Shown here: positions 18,273 to 30,287 of the stretch, piece after piece
Layout of the letters: each line of letters starts with the position of its first letter
Position numbering within the stretch: position 1 is the stretch's first letter
Source: Arthrobacter sp. FW306-2-2C-D06B
GTDB taxonomy: Bacteria; Actinomycetota; Actinomycetes; Actinomycetales; Micrococcaceae
Direction: 5' to 3'
Assembly: GCF_021789175.1 (NCBI RefSeq)
Contig: NZ_CP084560.1
Location: 1,426,001 to 1,490,000, forward strand
Length of the DNA stretch: 64,000 nt
Made by a program: the position numbers and the translations under genes
Notes under the pieces: generated by a model
Told to the model about the DNA's origin: nothing
The model's database searches: none
Seen by the model: only the letters and a program-made list of their open reading frames with translations

Positions 18273-19030
18273 TGAATTCACCCTCCGCAGTGACCTCCCC
18301 TGAGCACGGATTCACGTTGAGCTATGGCTACGGGACGGACCGCGGACTCAGCCGGGAACTCAACGAAGATTCGCTCCTCGCGGAGGATCCGGTCTTCGCG
18401 GTGGCCGACGGCATGGGTGGGCATGAGGCGGGCGAGATTGCCAGCGCGCTGTGTGTGCGGACCCTCGGCAGCATGCCGCAATTGGCGCCGGGAGTCCGCT
18501 CGGCGACCGCTGTTGCCCTGCAAGAGTGCATCCTTGCCGCCGACTCCCAGATCCGGAATGCTACGGGTGGCCGCGCCGGAACTACGCTCACCGGCGTCGT
18601 TGTCGCCGAGCACATGGGCGTCCCGTATTGGCTGGTCATGAACATCGGCGATTCGCGCACGTATCGCTTGAGCGGGGGCGATTTCAGGCAGATCAGCGTG
18701 GACCATTCGGAAGTCCAGGAACTCGTCGAGGCCGGAAGCATCACCCGTGATGAAGCCACGGTGCATCCTCGCCGCCATGTCGTGACCCGTGCCCTCGGCA
18801 CAGGCGGCGAAAACGAAGCGGACTTCTGGTTGCTGCCCGTCCAGGACGGGGACCGGATGCTGATCTGCTCGGACGGACTCACCGGGGAGCTGAGCGACGA
18901 GCACATGTTCCGGATCCTGAGCACCGTGGAGAAGCCCCAGGACGCGGTGGATGCCCTCATCCACGAGGCGTTGCTGAGTGGCGGACGGGACAATGTCAGC
19001 GCGATTGTGGTGGATGCCCGGATCGAGTAG
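18272..19030 (+). CDS. PP2C-family serine/threonine protein phosphatase
   Basis: Metal-dependent phosphatase of 252 residues that removes phosphate from Ser/Thr, opposing actinobacterial Pkn kinases. All PP2C motifs are in order: RELNEDSL (30s), VADGMGGHEAGE (about 48-59), AGTTLTGVVV, NIGDSRTYRL (about 125-134), DHSEVQELVEAG, ICSDGLTGEL (about 200-209) and GGRDNVSAIVVDA near the end. It lacks the C-terminal membrane anchor of PstP, so it is cytosolic. The ATG shares one base with the cyclase stop (TGATG). No Ser/Thr kinase gene is in the window, so its partner is elsewhere. Confidence 0.92.
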   Translation: MNSPSAVTSPEHGFTLSYGYGTDRGLSRELNEDSLLAEDPVFAVADGMGGHEAGEIASALCVRTLGSMPQLAPGVRSATAVALQECILAADSQIRNATGGRAGTTLTGVVVAEHMGVPYWLVMNIGDSRTYRLSGGDFRQISVDHSEVQELVEAGSITRDEATVHPRRHVVTRALGTGGENEADFWLLPVQDGDRMLICSDGLTGELSDEHMFRILSTVEKPQDAVDALIHEALLSGGRDNVSAIVVDARIE

Positions 19031-19174
19031 AACGACGCCGAAGGGCACCGGCACGGGGTCCTGCCGTCGACGATCTTAGGGAACGCGATTTGCGACACGC
19101 CCGGACTTTGTAGGAAGATTCCGGTCAATACCACCCCAACTCCGGGCGGCCTGTGCCGTCCTGCAGAGGTAAAC

Positions 19175-22949
<3,775 letters not shown>

Positions 22950-22957
22950 GGTCGCGC

Positions 22958-23025
22958 GACGCTCGCTCACTTATGTTGGGTTTTCGGCGGACGCTCGCTC
23001 GCTTGTGTTGGCTTTTTGGGCGACG
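22958..23025. repeat. Family C 32-bp repeats, second cluster
   Basis: Two full units begin at 22958 and 22990 (GACGCTCGCTCAC then TATGTTGGGTTTTC, and GACGCTCGCTCGC then TTGTGTTGGC), and a third fragment at 23022. Spacing is exactly 32 bases, the same period and start motif as the arrays at 5064. It occupies the whole gap between the inositol-phosphatase gene and the convergent monooxygenase gene. Confidence 0.8.
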
Positions 23026-23040
23026 GGGGTCCGAGTCCCG

Positions 23041-24390
23041 TCAGGCGCCGGCGAGCGGCCCCACCGCTGAGAACCGGTTGGCAGGGCGTTCCAAACCGTA
23101 GTGTTCCCGCAGCGTTCTGCCGGTGTATTCAGTGCGGAACAGACCTCGTTGGCGCAGCACCGGCACCACCTGGTCAACAAACGTCTCGAGACCTGACGGT
23201 AGAACAGCCGGCATGATGTTGAAGCCGTCGGCCGCGCCGTTTTCGAACCACAGCTGGATCGCGTCGGCAACTTGCTCCGGGGTTCCCGCGAAGGTCAGGT
23301 GGCCGCGGCCGCCTCCCAGCCTGCCGATCAGCTGGCGCACCGTAAGTTTCTCGCGGCGGGCCAGCTCCACAATGAGGGTATAGCGGCTCTTGGCTCCTTG
23401 GATCGAGTCCTCGTCCGGGAGATCCGCGGGAAGCTGACGGTCCAGGGGAAGGTCTTCAGGCTTCACGCGGAGCGTCTTGGCCAGCTCGGCCCTCGCATAT
23501 TCGGGGCGGATCAGCTCATCCAGTTCACGTTCCAGGCGCAGCGCTTCGGCTTGCGTGGAAGCGATCACCGGGACAATTCCCGGCAGGATCTTGATGCTCT
23601 CAGCCGCCCGGCCGAGTGCGACGGTCCGAGCCTTGAGGTCGGCGTAGAACGCCTGGGCATCTTCCAGGGTTTGTTGGGCGGTGAACACGGCCTCGGCATA
23701 CCTCGCCGCCAGGCCCTTGCCGTTCTCGGAGGAGCCTGCCTGGACGATCAGGGGATGGCCCTGGGGCGAGCGCGGCACATTGAGCGGCCCTTGGACGCGG
23801 AAGTGCTTGCCTGCGTGGTTGATGGGCCGGACCTTGGCGGAGTCTGCCCAGACGCCTGCCTCCTTGTCCGCAAGCACGGCGTCATCCTCCCAGCTGTCCC
23901 AGAGCTTCGCGGCCACTTCCAGGAACTCGGCTGCCCGTTCATAGCGGGTCGCATGGGCAGGCTGATCGTCTATGCCGAAGTTCCGCGCAGCTTCCGGTCC
24001 GGCTGTGGTCACCACGTTCCAGCCGGCCCTCCCGCCGCTCACGAAGTCAACCGAAGCGAAGCGACGGGCCAAGTTGAAAGGGTCGTTGTACGTGGTGGAC
24101 GCCGTGGCGATGAGGCCGATCTTTTCGGTGGCGGCCGCAATCGCGGTGAGCAGCACCGTCGGTTCCAGCTTCCCCGCGGGACGGCGTCCGACGTCGCCGA
24201 AGATCACGGGGGAGTCGGCGAAGAAGATGGAGTCGAATGTGCCGCGCTCGGCGATTTGTGCGAGGTTTTGATAGTGCCGGATGTCGGTGCTGGCGCGCGG
24301 GTTGCTTTCCGGCAGCCGCCACGACGCCTCGTGGTGGCCGGTGCTCATGAGGAATGCGTTGAGGTGGAGTGTGCGTTGCTGCGGGCTCAT
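23041..24390 (-). CDS. LLM-class flavin-dependent monooxygenase (NtaA/SnaA/DszA family)
   Basis: FMN-dependent, luciferase-like monooxygenase of 449 residues, usually paired with a separate flavin reductase. The family includes nitrilotriacetate, desulfurisation and pristinamycin enzymes. Typical blocks are LHLNAFLMSTGHHEASWR at the N-terminus, TTYNDPFNLARRFASVDFVSGGR (near 95-115), WNVVTTAG and HPLIVQAGSSENGK (near 215). ATG 24390 was chosen for AAAGGA seven bases upstream; a start 12 codons earlier has no such site. No reductase gene is adjacent. The substrate (organosulfur, aminocarboxylate or other) cannot be told. It is convergent with the inositol-phosphatase gene. Confidence 0.87.
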   Translation of the reverse strand: MSPQQRTLHLNAFLMSTGHHEASWRLPESNPRASTDIRHYQNLAQIAERGTFDSIFFADSPVIFGDVGRRPAGKLEPTVLLTAIAAATEKIGLIATASTTYNDPFNLARRFASVDFVSGGRAGWNVVTTAGPEAARNFGIDDQPAHATRYERAAEFLEVAAKLWDSWEDDAVLADKEAGVWADSAKVRPINHAGKHFRVQGPLNVPRSPQGHPLIVQAGSSENGKGLAARYAEAVFTAQQTLEDAQAFYADLKARTVALGRAAESIKILPGIVPVIASTQAEALRLERELDELIRPEYARAELAKTLRVKPEDLPLDRQLPADLPDEDSIQGAKSRYTLIVELARREKLTVRQLIGRLGGGRGHLTFAGTPEQVADAIQLWFENGAADGFNIMPAVLPSGLETFVDQVVPVLRQRGLFRTEYTGRTLREHYGLERPANRFSAVGPLAGA

Positions 24391-24546
24391 GGGAAGTCCT
24401 TTCGTTGTGTCCTGGCTGCCAATCAACCACGCGGCACCGGCCCTGCGCCAGCATCGCGAAACCTTCCCGCAACAACCCGAAACCGGGCTTCACAACCCGA
24501 AACCGGACTCAATCCGGCGCCACGCGAAGCAATGTTGAGGCGCCCC

Positions 24547-24612
24547 GATGCTCGCTCACCAATGTGGGGTGTTCCTCCGACGCTCGCTCACTGATATCTG
24601 AGCGAGCGCCGG
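24547..24612. repeat. Family C 32-bp repeats, third cluster ending in a palindrome
   Basis: Units start at 24547 (GATGCTCGCTCACC) and 24579 (GACGCTCGCTCACTG), 32 bases apart. The second runs into its own reverse complement: GCTCGCTCA at 24582-24590 pairs with TGAGCGAGC near 24599-24607 around a GATATC centre. It lies in the 297-base gap before the acetyltransferase gene. Earlier in the same gap (about 24473-24510) is an imperfect duplication of AACCCGAAACCGG. Confidence 0.75.
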
Positions 24613-24687
24613 GTCCCGGGTGATAGTTCGGTCACGGAAACGCCGCTTTTGCACCCCGGCCCCTGCGGACCCGACTACCATGGATCA

Positions 24688-25200
24688 GTGCATTCGCAGA
24701 TTACCGTCCGTCCCGCCCTGCCCGAAGACTACGACGCCGTCGCCCGAGTCACGATGGCGTCTTACGTGACCGCTGGCTACTACGGCAGCCCGGATCACCC
24801 GTACTTGGAGAAGCTGCGCGATGTGGCCGGCCGCGCCCGGTATGCCGACGTTTTCGTCGCTGAGCGCGATGGCCGGGTTATCGGCTCCGTCACGTCGGCC
24901 AGGGCCGGGGGCGACTTTTCGGACATTGGCCTTCCTGACGAACTCGAAATGCGCACCTTGGTGGTTGATCCGGAGGTTCAGCGCTCGGGCGCAGGCCGCG
25001 CCCTCGTCCAGGCAGTAGTCGACCAAGCCCGTTCCATGGATGGCATCAACGCCGTTTCCCTCACCACAGGCGCCACGTGGGAAAGCGCCAATGCCCTCTA
25101 CGCCAAGACCGGATTCGAGCGGGAGCCCGAGCGCGACTGGTTCGTACCCGGGACCGACATAAAGCTGTTCGTTTACCGGCAGGATGTCCGCCAGCCATAA
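24688..25200 (+). CDS. GNAT-family N-acetyltransferase
   Basis: Acetyl-CoA-dependent acetyltransferase of about 170 residues; the acceptor is unknown. The GNAT fold runs through most of the protein. The acetyl-CoA site is LEMRTLVVDPEVQRSGAGRA (about 79-98, with the Q/R-x-x-G-x-G/A signature), and the late ANALYAKTGFERE strand (about 139-151) is typical. I chose GTG 24688 (VHSQITVRPAL), since the family starts directly with a first beta strand. A TTG 13 codons upstream would add an unlikely Pro/Gly-rich leader. It is followed 57 bases later by a Rid gene on the same strand and may be co-transcribed with it. Confidence 0.8.
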   Translation: MHSQITVRPALPEDYDAVARVTMASYVTAGYYGSPDHPYLEKLRDVAGRARYADVFVAERDGRVIGSVTSARAGGDFSDIGLPDELEMRTLVVDPEVQRSGAGRALVQAVVDQARSMDGINAVSLTTGATWESANALYAKTGFEREPERDWFVPGTDIKLFVYRQDVRQP

Positions 25201-25257
25201 AGTTTCCTCGTAAACCCCGGCTATCGGGCCGGGTGCGGAAACTGAGAAAGGCGCGGC

Positions 25258-25638
25258 ATGCGCAAGACATTCGGCACGGGTTCGGTCTGGGAACAGACAC
25301 TTGGATACTCCCGGGCGGTCCAGGTGGACAACACGCTCTTCATTTCGGCCACGGCGGCCAGCGGCCCCGATGGCATCGTCGGCGATGACTTCTACTCGCA
25401 GACCAAATACATCCTCGAAAAGCTCGAAGCGGTCCTGGCTGACGCCGGGTTCTCTTACGAGGACGTCGTGCAGTCCAAGCTCTACCTGACCGACATCAGC
25501 AAGTGGGAAGACGCCGGCCGCGCACACGGCGAGGTCTTCGGCGAGATCCGTCCCACCCTTTCCCTGGTCCACGTCCTGCCGTTCCTCGACCCGGAAATGC
25601 TGGTCGAAATCGAACTGGTAGCCCAGAAGAGCGCCTAA
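25258..25638 (+). CDS. RidA/YjgF-family protein without the usual catalytic arginine
   Basis: Small cytoplasmic protein of the Rid superfamily (126 residues), normally a trimer. Family core: GYSRAVQVDNTLFISATAA near 16-34, YTKYILEKLEAVLADAGFS-like helix region, VVQSKLYLTDIS, and the end PEMLVEIELVAQ. In E. coli RidA an arginine before LP in the C-terminal strand binds the carboxylate of the imine substrate. Here the matching stretch is LVHVLPF, with Val at that place. It therefore probably belongs to a Rid subgroup that is not an imine deaminase. ATG 25258 follows a GAAAGG site. It ends next to palindrome A3. Confidence 0.82.
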   Translation: MRKTFGTGSVWEQTLGYSRAVQVDNTLFISATAASGPDGIVGDDFYSQTKYILEKLEAVLADAGFSYEDVVQSKLYLTDISKWEDAGRAHGEVFGEIRPTLSLVHVLPFLDPEMLVEIELVAQKSA

Positions 25639-25642
25639 GCAG

Positions 25643-25708
25643 CCCAACTGACTCGCAGTAGATGTCGTTTTGACGCCTCATAACGACATCTACTGCGAGT
25701 CAGTTGGG
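25643..25708. repeat. Family A palindrome, copy A3
   Basis: Perfect 27-base arms (25643-25669 and 25682-25708) around a 12-base loop. Variable arm positions are GTAGAT, mirrored exactly in the opposite arm. A further AGCAG/CTGCT match flanks it. It sits between the convergent ends of the Rid gene (25638) and the response regulator gene (25716), so it can serve both strands as a terminator. Confidence 0.92.
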
Positions 25709-25715
25709 TGGGCTG

Positions 25716-26390
25716 CTACTTGGGGGAGAGCCGCGCGGGGACGCCGTAGCGGTGCTCGGGGCGGCCGGTGCTGCCGTAACGCAGCTGGATCTCGACGGCG
25801 CCATCATCGGCGAGCGAGGACAGGTACCGTTGCGCCGTGGCGCGCGAGACGCCCACCCGTTCGGCCACTTCCGTGGCCGAGTATTGTTCCCCCGGTGCCA
25901 AGGAATCCAGTACGGACGCTTCGGTCGCCGAACGGGGCTTTCCCGACGGCGCCACGTCACCGGCGACGAGCGCCCGCTTGGCCCGTTCGATCGTGTCCTG
26001 GTCCACGGCATGTTGGCGGCCAAGGATCCGCCGGTATCTGGCATATGAACGCAGTTGCTGCGACAGAGATTCAGCTGTGAACGGTTTCAGCAGATACGCC
26101 AAAGCCCCGCGGCGCAGGGCTGTCCTGATGGACACGGCGTCGGACGCTGCCGTCAGCATCATGGCATCCACATCGAGTTGGCCCAGAAGATCCAGGCCCG
26201 AACCGTCCGGCAGATAAACGTCCAGCAACACGAGGTCCGGCCGAAGGCTATGCACGGACTGTAGCGCCTGCGCCGTGGATCCCACCGGCGCCAAGGCAAG
26301 GAAACCGGCCACAGATTCCACGTAGGCGGCATGGAGCTTGGCGACGTGGAAATCGTCATCCACGATCAACACCCTGAAGTCTTCGCTCAC
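25716..26390 (-). CDS. Response regulator, CitB/DcuR type
   Basis: DNA-binding response regulator of 224 residues, partner of the kinase upstream. The receiver domain (about 5-120) has acidic DDD near 11-13, phosphoacceptor Asp in VLLDVYLPDGSG (about 56), the Thr/Ser site MMLTAASD and lysine in YLLKPF. The C-terminal domain has a helix-turn-helix, SATEVAERVGVSRATAQRYL (about 170-190), as in CitB/DcuR proteins. The start is GTG, overlapping the kinase stop by one base (TAGTG). Given its neighbour, it likely activates the citrate transporter gene at 28431. Confidence 0.9.
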   Translation of the reverse strand: MSEDFRVLIVDDDFHVAKLHAAYVESVAGFLALAPVGSTAQALQSVHSLRPDLVLLDVYLPDGSGLDLLGQLDVDAMMLTAASDAVSIRTALRRGALAYLLKPFTAESLSQQLRSYARYRRILGRQHAVDQDTIERAKRALVAGDVAPSGKPRSATEASVLDSLAPGEQYSATEVAERVGVSRATAQRYLSSLADDGAVEIQLRYGSTGRPEHRYGVPARLSPK

Positions 26391-28204
26391 TAGTGTCCTT
26401 CCTTGCGTTCGGCTGCGGGTGGTTTGGCCTGTGGGGACGGTTCTGCCAGTGCGGCATCGCCCGGCGTGCCCGTCACGCCCGGCATCGTGGCCATGAAGAC
26501 GGCGCCAGGGCCGCCGGGCGAGCCCGGTTCCAGGACACGCACGTCGCCACCGCGACGCCGGGCGAGTTGCCGGACCAGCGCGAGGCCGAGCCCCTGCCCG
26601 CCGGCCCTGGCGATCCCGCCGTCGGCGGCCTCCGCCGTCGTGAATCCTTCCACGAAAACCCTTTCGGGCTCGATGCCGCCGAGGCCGTCGCCGGAGTCCG
26701 CGACGACGATGTGCAGCGTGCCGCCGTCGGGCCCCGGTTCATCGAGCAGCTCAAGTTCCACCCAGCGTTGCGTCGAAGAGCCGGCGACGGCGGCGTTGAC
26801 GGCGTTGTCGATCAGGTTGCCGAGCACCGTGGTGACGTCCTGCGGCTCGGTGACGTGCTCCCGCACCAAGGTCTCGGGGCCGATCCGCAACGCCACCCCC
26901 CGTTCGTCCGCTTCCACGCTCTTCGCGCCGACGAAGGCCTGCAAATACGGATCCTGGAGGAGCTCGGCTTGCTGGACGGGAAACTTCAGGGGGCCCGTGG
27001 CGGAGATCCTGGCGAGGTAGTCCTTGGCCTGGCCGTGCTGGCCGATGCTCATGAAGCCGGCGATCGTATGGAGCTGGTTCGCGAATTCGTGGCGTTGGGC
27101 CCGGAGCGCGGCGGACATGGTGCCTACGGCGTCGAGCTGGCGCGTCAGCTCCTGGAGCTCGGTGCGGTCCCTGAGCATGACCACCCAGCCGAGATCCTCC
27201 TTGCGGTGCAGCGCCTTGCGGGCGTTGGCAACCAAGACCCGGCCACCTGCCACGATTTCCACGGCCTCGGCGTCGTGCGCGGAGGGTTGAGTGAGGGCCT
27301 TGAGCTGCGCTGGGACGGCAGCGTCGGCCCAGTCGGTGCCGGTCAGGACATGTCCATCGGTGGAGCCGGAGGTGGCGGGGGAGCCAGGAGTTCCTGAGCC
27401 TTCCGGCATGCCGAGCAGCCGCCTCGCCGCGGCATTGAAGACGGTGATGCGGCCATCGGCGGAAATGCCGATCACGCCGTCGTCCACGCCTTGAAGCACG
27501 GCTACCTGGTCATGCACCAGGGTACTGATTTCTTCGGGTTCGAGGCCCAAGGTCAGGCGTTGCAATCGACGACGCAGGAGGAACGACGCCAGGACGCCTG
27601 CAATCAGGGAGCCCGCCGCGGTCAGGGCAATCGGGACGATGTCCTCGGCAAGGCTTTGGCCGAGCGACTCCATGGAGTAGCCGACGCTGATTTCGCCCAC
27701 CACCGTCGCTGCGGTACCTGGAGTCGCTGCGGAACCTGGTGCGTACACCGGAACTTTGGCACCCGCGGACGGCCCCAAGGTTCCGGTGTTCCGGGTGGTG
27801 ACTTCCTTCCCGGAGAGGGCATCCGAGGGGTCGGTGCTGACCCGTTCGCCGAGCCGGGCCTGGTCCGGGTGCGCCAGCCGCAGGCCGGTCTCGTCCGTGA
27901 CCACCACGAACAAAGCACCAGTGCGGCTCCGGGCAGACTCGGCGGCGGCTTGGATGGGGCCGCCCGCGAGAACGGCAGCGGGCGGGGTTCCCGATTCTTT
28001 GCTGATGGCTTCGACCTGGGAACGGATCACCGGATCCGAGGCCACCGTTCGAGCCAAAGTCAGCGCCTGGTTCTCCGCCTCTGTGCCGATCCGCCCATAG
28101 ACGAGCCACGCATGGACGGTACCGCTGAGCAGCACCACCAGGAGGACGACGCCGAGCTGGAGGAGCAGGGTCTGGGTCGAGAACCGCAGGGCAAGCCTGG
28201 GCAT
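26390..28204 (-). CDS. Sensor histidine kinase, CitA/DcuS type
   Basis: Membrane sensor of 604 residues for citrate or a C4-dicarboxylate (inferred from family and neighbour). Helix 1 is at about 12-33, an extracytoplasmic sensing domain at about 34-190, and helix 2 at about 193-215. A cytoplasmic PAS domain (GVIGISADGRITVFNAAARRLLGM near 240) follows. The phosphoacceptor His is in QRHEFANQLHTIAGF (about 368), the SpoB-like HxxxNxL type of CitA/DcuS. The HATPase has DNAVNAAV, ADSGDGLGG and GGQGLGLALVRQL. The ATG is preceded by a very strong AAGGAGG. Two Gly/Ser/Thr/Pro-rich linkers (near 155-170 and 272-285) look expanded. Confidence 0.92.
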   Translation of the reverse strand: MPRLALRFSTQTLLLQLGVVLLVVLLSGTVHAWLVYGRIGTEAENQALTLARTVASDPVIRSQVEAISKESGTPPAAVLAGGPIQAAAESARSRTGALFVVVTDETGLRLAHPDQARLGERVSTDPSDALSGKEVTTRNTGTLGPSAGAKVPVYAPGSAATPGTAATVVGEISVGYSMESLGQSLAEDIVPIALTAAGSLIAGVLASFLLRRRLQRLTLGLEPEEISTLVHDQVAVLQGVDDGVIGISADGRITVFNAAARRLLGMPEGSGTPGSPATSGSTDGHVLTGTDWADAAVPAQLKALTQPSAHDAEAVEIVAGGRVLVANARKALHRKEDLGWVVMLRDRTELQELTRQLDAVGTMSAALRAQRHEFANQLHTIAGFMSIGQHGQAKDYLARISATGPLKFPVQQAELLQDPYLQAFVGAKSVEADERGVALRIGPETLVREHVTEPQDVTTVLGNLIDNAVNAAVAGSSTQRWVELELLDEPGPDGGTLHIVVADSGDGLGGIEPERVFVEGFTTAEAADGGIARAGGQGLGLALVRQLARRRGGDVRVLEPGSPGGPGAVFMATMPGVTGTPGDAALAEPSPQAKPPAAERKEGH

Positions 28205-28287
28205 CCTGCCTCCTTCCGGCTGGGATTGGCCGGCTGGAGCGGGGCAGCAGCGGCGCTGTGTTTCTACTTCTACCTCTCCATTGAAGC

Positions 28288-28404
28288 ATTGAGCACAATG
28301 AGCAAAATGCTCTCAATCAGCACTATGTCCATCAAATCCCACAAACGCCCCGCCGGGAGCGTCGCCACTATACGTTCTGTATCGCGCATCACATCGACGT
28401 GATG
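28288..28404. promoter_or_regulatory. Divergent control region with inverted repeats (kinase / citrate transporter)
   Basis: The 226-base gap between the kinase and the transporter holds a nested dyad: GAGCA-AAA-TGCTC (28300-28312) inside ATTGAG...CTCAAT (28288-28317). A second dyad is CATCAC-ATCGAC-GTGATG (28387-28404), just before the transporter's AAGGAG site. They are plausible sites for the response regulator or a catabolite regulator; assignment is inference. Confidence 0.45.
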
Positions 28405-28430
28405 CCGTTCACTGTAGTAAGGAGCCGGCT

Positions 28431-29849
28431 GTGCTGGTATTGCTTGGATTCGCAATGATTGCGGTGTTCATGGTCCTGATCATGACAAAGAAGTTGACGC
28501 CCGTTCTGGCGCTGATCATCGTTCCCACCATCTTCGGCCTGTTTGCCGGCGCCGGCCTCGGCATCGGAAGCATGGTGATGGACTCGATGAAGTCCATGAC
28601 GTCCACGGCCGCCCTCCTGATGTTCGCGATCGTGTACTTCGGACTCATGATCGACGTCGGCCTATTCGACCCACTGGTGAAGTTCATCCTCCGCAAGCTG
28701 GGCAACGACCCCGCCAAAGTCGTCCTGGGCACCGCCATCCTCGCTGCTGCGGTATCGCTCGACGGCGACGGCTCCACCACCTTCATCCTCACCACCGCGG
28801 CGATGCTGCCCGTGTACCTCCGTTTGAAGATGAGCCCCGTGGTCCTGACCTGCGTGGCCGGCCTGGCCAACGGCACCATGAACATCCTGCCGTGGGGTGG
28901 CCCCACAGCCCGCGCCGCCACCGCCCTCAAGGTCGATGTCAACGACGTGTTTGTTCCCATGGTGCCGTCCCTCATTGCGGGCCTCGTCGTCGTGTTCGTG
29001 TTCTCCTGGCTCTTGGGCCTGCAGGAACGCAACCGCCTCCGCGCGACGGCTCCCGAGATCTGGGGCGACGTCGCCGACGCCGGTGACGTGTTCGACGGCG
29101 GGACGCACCGCGGCGGTACTGGCACCCGCGGAGGCTCCGGCGTCGTGGTCCTGGAACGCACTGAAACCCTTGTTGACCTCGCCGACACCGGCTTGACCGC
29201 CACCGCGCTCGATCCCCACCGCAAGACCCTGCGCCCGAAGCTCTTCTGGTTCAACCTCGGATTGACGGTCGCTGTCATGGTGATGCTCGTGGCCAACCTG
29301 GTGCCGCTGCCGTACGTCTTCATGGTGGGTTCCGCGATTGCCCTGTTGGTGAACTTCCCCAAGGTCAGGGAACAGGGCGCGCAGCTGGTGGCCCACGCAC
29401 CGTCCATCGTGGCCGTGGTCAGCATGGTCATGGCTGCAGCTGTCCTCACGGGTGTCCTCAACGGCACCGGCATGGTCAAAGAGATGTCGGCGTGGCTGGT
29501 CCACATCATCCCCGCCGAGATGGGTCCGTTCATGGCCGTCATCACCGGCCTGCTCAGCATCCCGATGACGTTCTTCATGAGCAACGACGCCTTCTACTTC
29601 GGCGTCCTGCCGGTCCTGAGCGAAACCGCCGCGCACTACGGCATCAGCGGCGCGGAAATGGCGCGCGCTTCCATCACCGGCCAGCCCTTCCACCTCCAGA
29701 GCCCCCTGGTCCCGGCGATCCTGCTGCTGGTGTCCCTGGCGAAGGTTGAACTGGGAGACCACCACAAGAAGGTCCTGTGGCGCACGGCGGTCATCTCCGT
29801 CGTCATGCTCGCAGTCGGCATGCTGACAGGAGCCATCGGCATCGGGTGA
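28431..29849 (+). CDS. citM: CitMHS-family citrate-metal:H+ symporter
   Basis: Membrane carrier of 472 residues for citrate complexed with a divalent metal. Family blocks are LTPVLALIIVPTIFGL at the N-terminus, FAIVYFGLMIDVGLFDPLV (about 65-83), SLDGDGSTTFILTTAAMLP (about 105-123), NILPWGGPTARAA (about 150) and the C-terminal MTFFMSNDAFYFGVLPVL. The central loop (about 205-255) is hydrophilic and Gly-rich, as usual. The start is GTG 28431 with AAGGAG eight bases upstream. It is divergent from a CitA/CitB-like pair, matching the usual gene order for citrate-induced uptake. Which metal is preferred cannot be read. Confidence 0.92.
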   Translation: MLVLLGFAMIAVFMVLIMTKKLTPVLALIIVPTIFGLFAGAGLGIGSMVMDSMKSMTSTAALLMFAIVYFGLMIDVGLFDPLVKFILRKLGNDPAKVVLGTAILAAAVSLDGDGSTTFILTTAAMLPVYLRLKMSPVVLTCVAGLANGTMNILPWGGPTARAATALKVDVNDVFVPMVPSLIAGLVVVFVFSWLLGLQERNRLRATAPEIWGDVADAGDVFDGGTHRGGTGTRGGSGVVVLERTETLVDLADTGLTATALDPHRKTLRPKLFWFNLGLTVAVMVMLVANLVPLPYVFMVGSAIALLVNFPKVREQGAQLVAHAPSIVAVVSMVMAAAVLTGVLNGTGMVKEMSAWLVHIIPAEMGPFMAVITGLLSIPMTFFMSNDAFYFGVLPVLSETAAHYGISGAEMARASITGQPFHLQSPLVPAILLLVSLAKVELGDHHKKVLWRTAVISVVMLAVGMLTGAIGIG

Positions 29850-29862
29850 CAAACCAATCAAG

Positions 29863-29925
29863 CAACGCGGGGTCACTTACGGCCCATTCCGGACCTCCGG
29901 ATGGGCCGTAAGTGACCCCGCGTTG
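29863..29925. repeat. Family B palindrome, copy B1
   Basis: Perfect 25-base arms (29863-29887 and 29901-29925; CAACGCGGGGTCACTTAC and so on) with an inner TCCGG/CCGGA stem in the loop. It lies 13 bases after the citrate transporter stop and before gatC, as a terminator would. The arms are identical to copy B2 at 61603. Confidence 0.92.
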
Positions 29926-29986
29926 TTCGTCGTCCAAGCCACGTAGACTAGTCCGGAAAACCATTTGAACTTTGCAGGGGAGATCC

Positions 29987-30283
29987 ATGGCTGCGATCAA
30001 CCGTGACGACGTCGCGCATCTTGCGCGTCTGGCTCACATTGAAATGAGTGCCGAAGAGCTGGACAGGATGGCCGGCGAGCTTGCCGTCATCGTGGACTCG
30101 GTGAAGTCCGTCAGCGAAGCTGCCGGGGACGATGTCCCGGCTACGTCCCACCCGATTCCTTTGAGCAACGTGTTCCGTGAGGACGTCGTGGGCCACACCT
30201 TCACGGCCGAGCAGGCGTTGTCCGGGGCTCCGGATTCCTTCGAGGGCCGCTTCAAGGTTCCGGCAATCCTGGATGAGGACTAA
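29987..30283 (+). CDS. gatC: Asp-tRNA(Asn)/Glu-tRNA(Gln) amidotransferase subunit C
   Basis: Small subunit (98 residues) that clamps GatA to GatB in the enzyme that converts Glu-tRNA(Gln) (and Asp-tRNA(Asn)) to the amidated form. It has the family start [22 protein letters not shown] and the end [25 protein letters not shown] 29987 follows AGGGGAGATCC; the TTG five codons earlier is upstream of that site and was rejected. It is the first gene of gatC-gatA-gatB, five bases before gatA. Its presence suggests there is no glutaminyl-tRNA synthetase in this organism, as in most actinobacteria. Confidence 0.95.
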   Translation: MAAINRDDVAHLARLAHIEMSAEELDRMAGELAVIVDSVKSVSEAAGDDVPATSHPIPLSNVFREDVVGHTFTAEQALSGAPDSFEGRFKVPAILDED

Positions 30284-30287
30284 GCGA

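Noticed and set aside
24391-24687. Riboswitch or T-box before the flavin monooxygenase
   Set aside because: The gap contains a short duplication and family C repeats but no known riboswitch core.
29863-29925. tRNA or small RNA gene at the long palindromes
   Set aside because: The perfect linear stems lack cloverleaf or tRNA box features; families A and B are simple hairpins.
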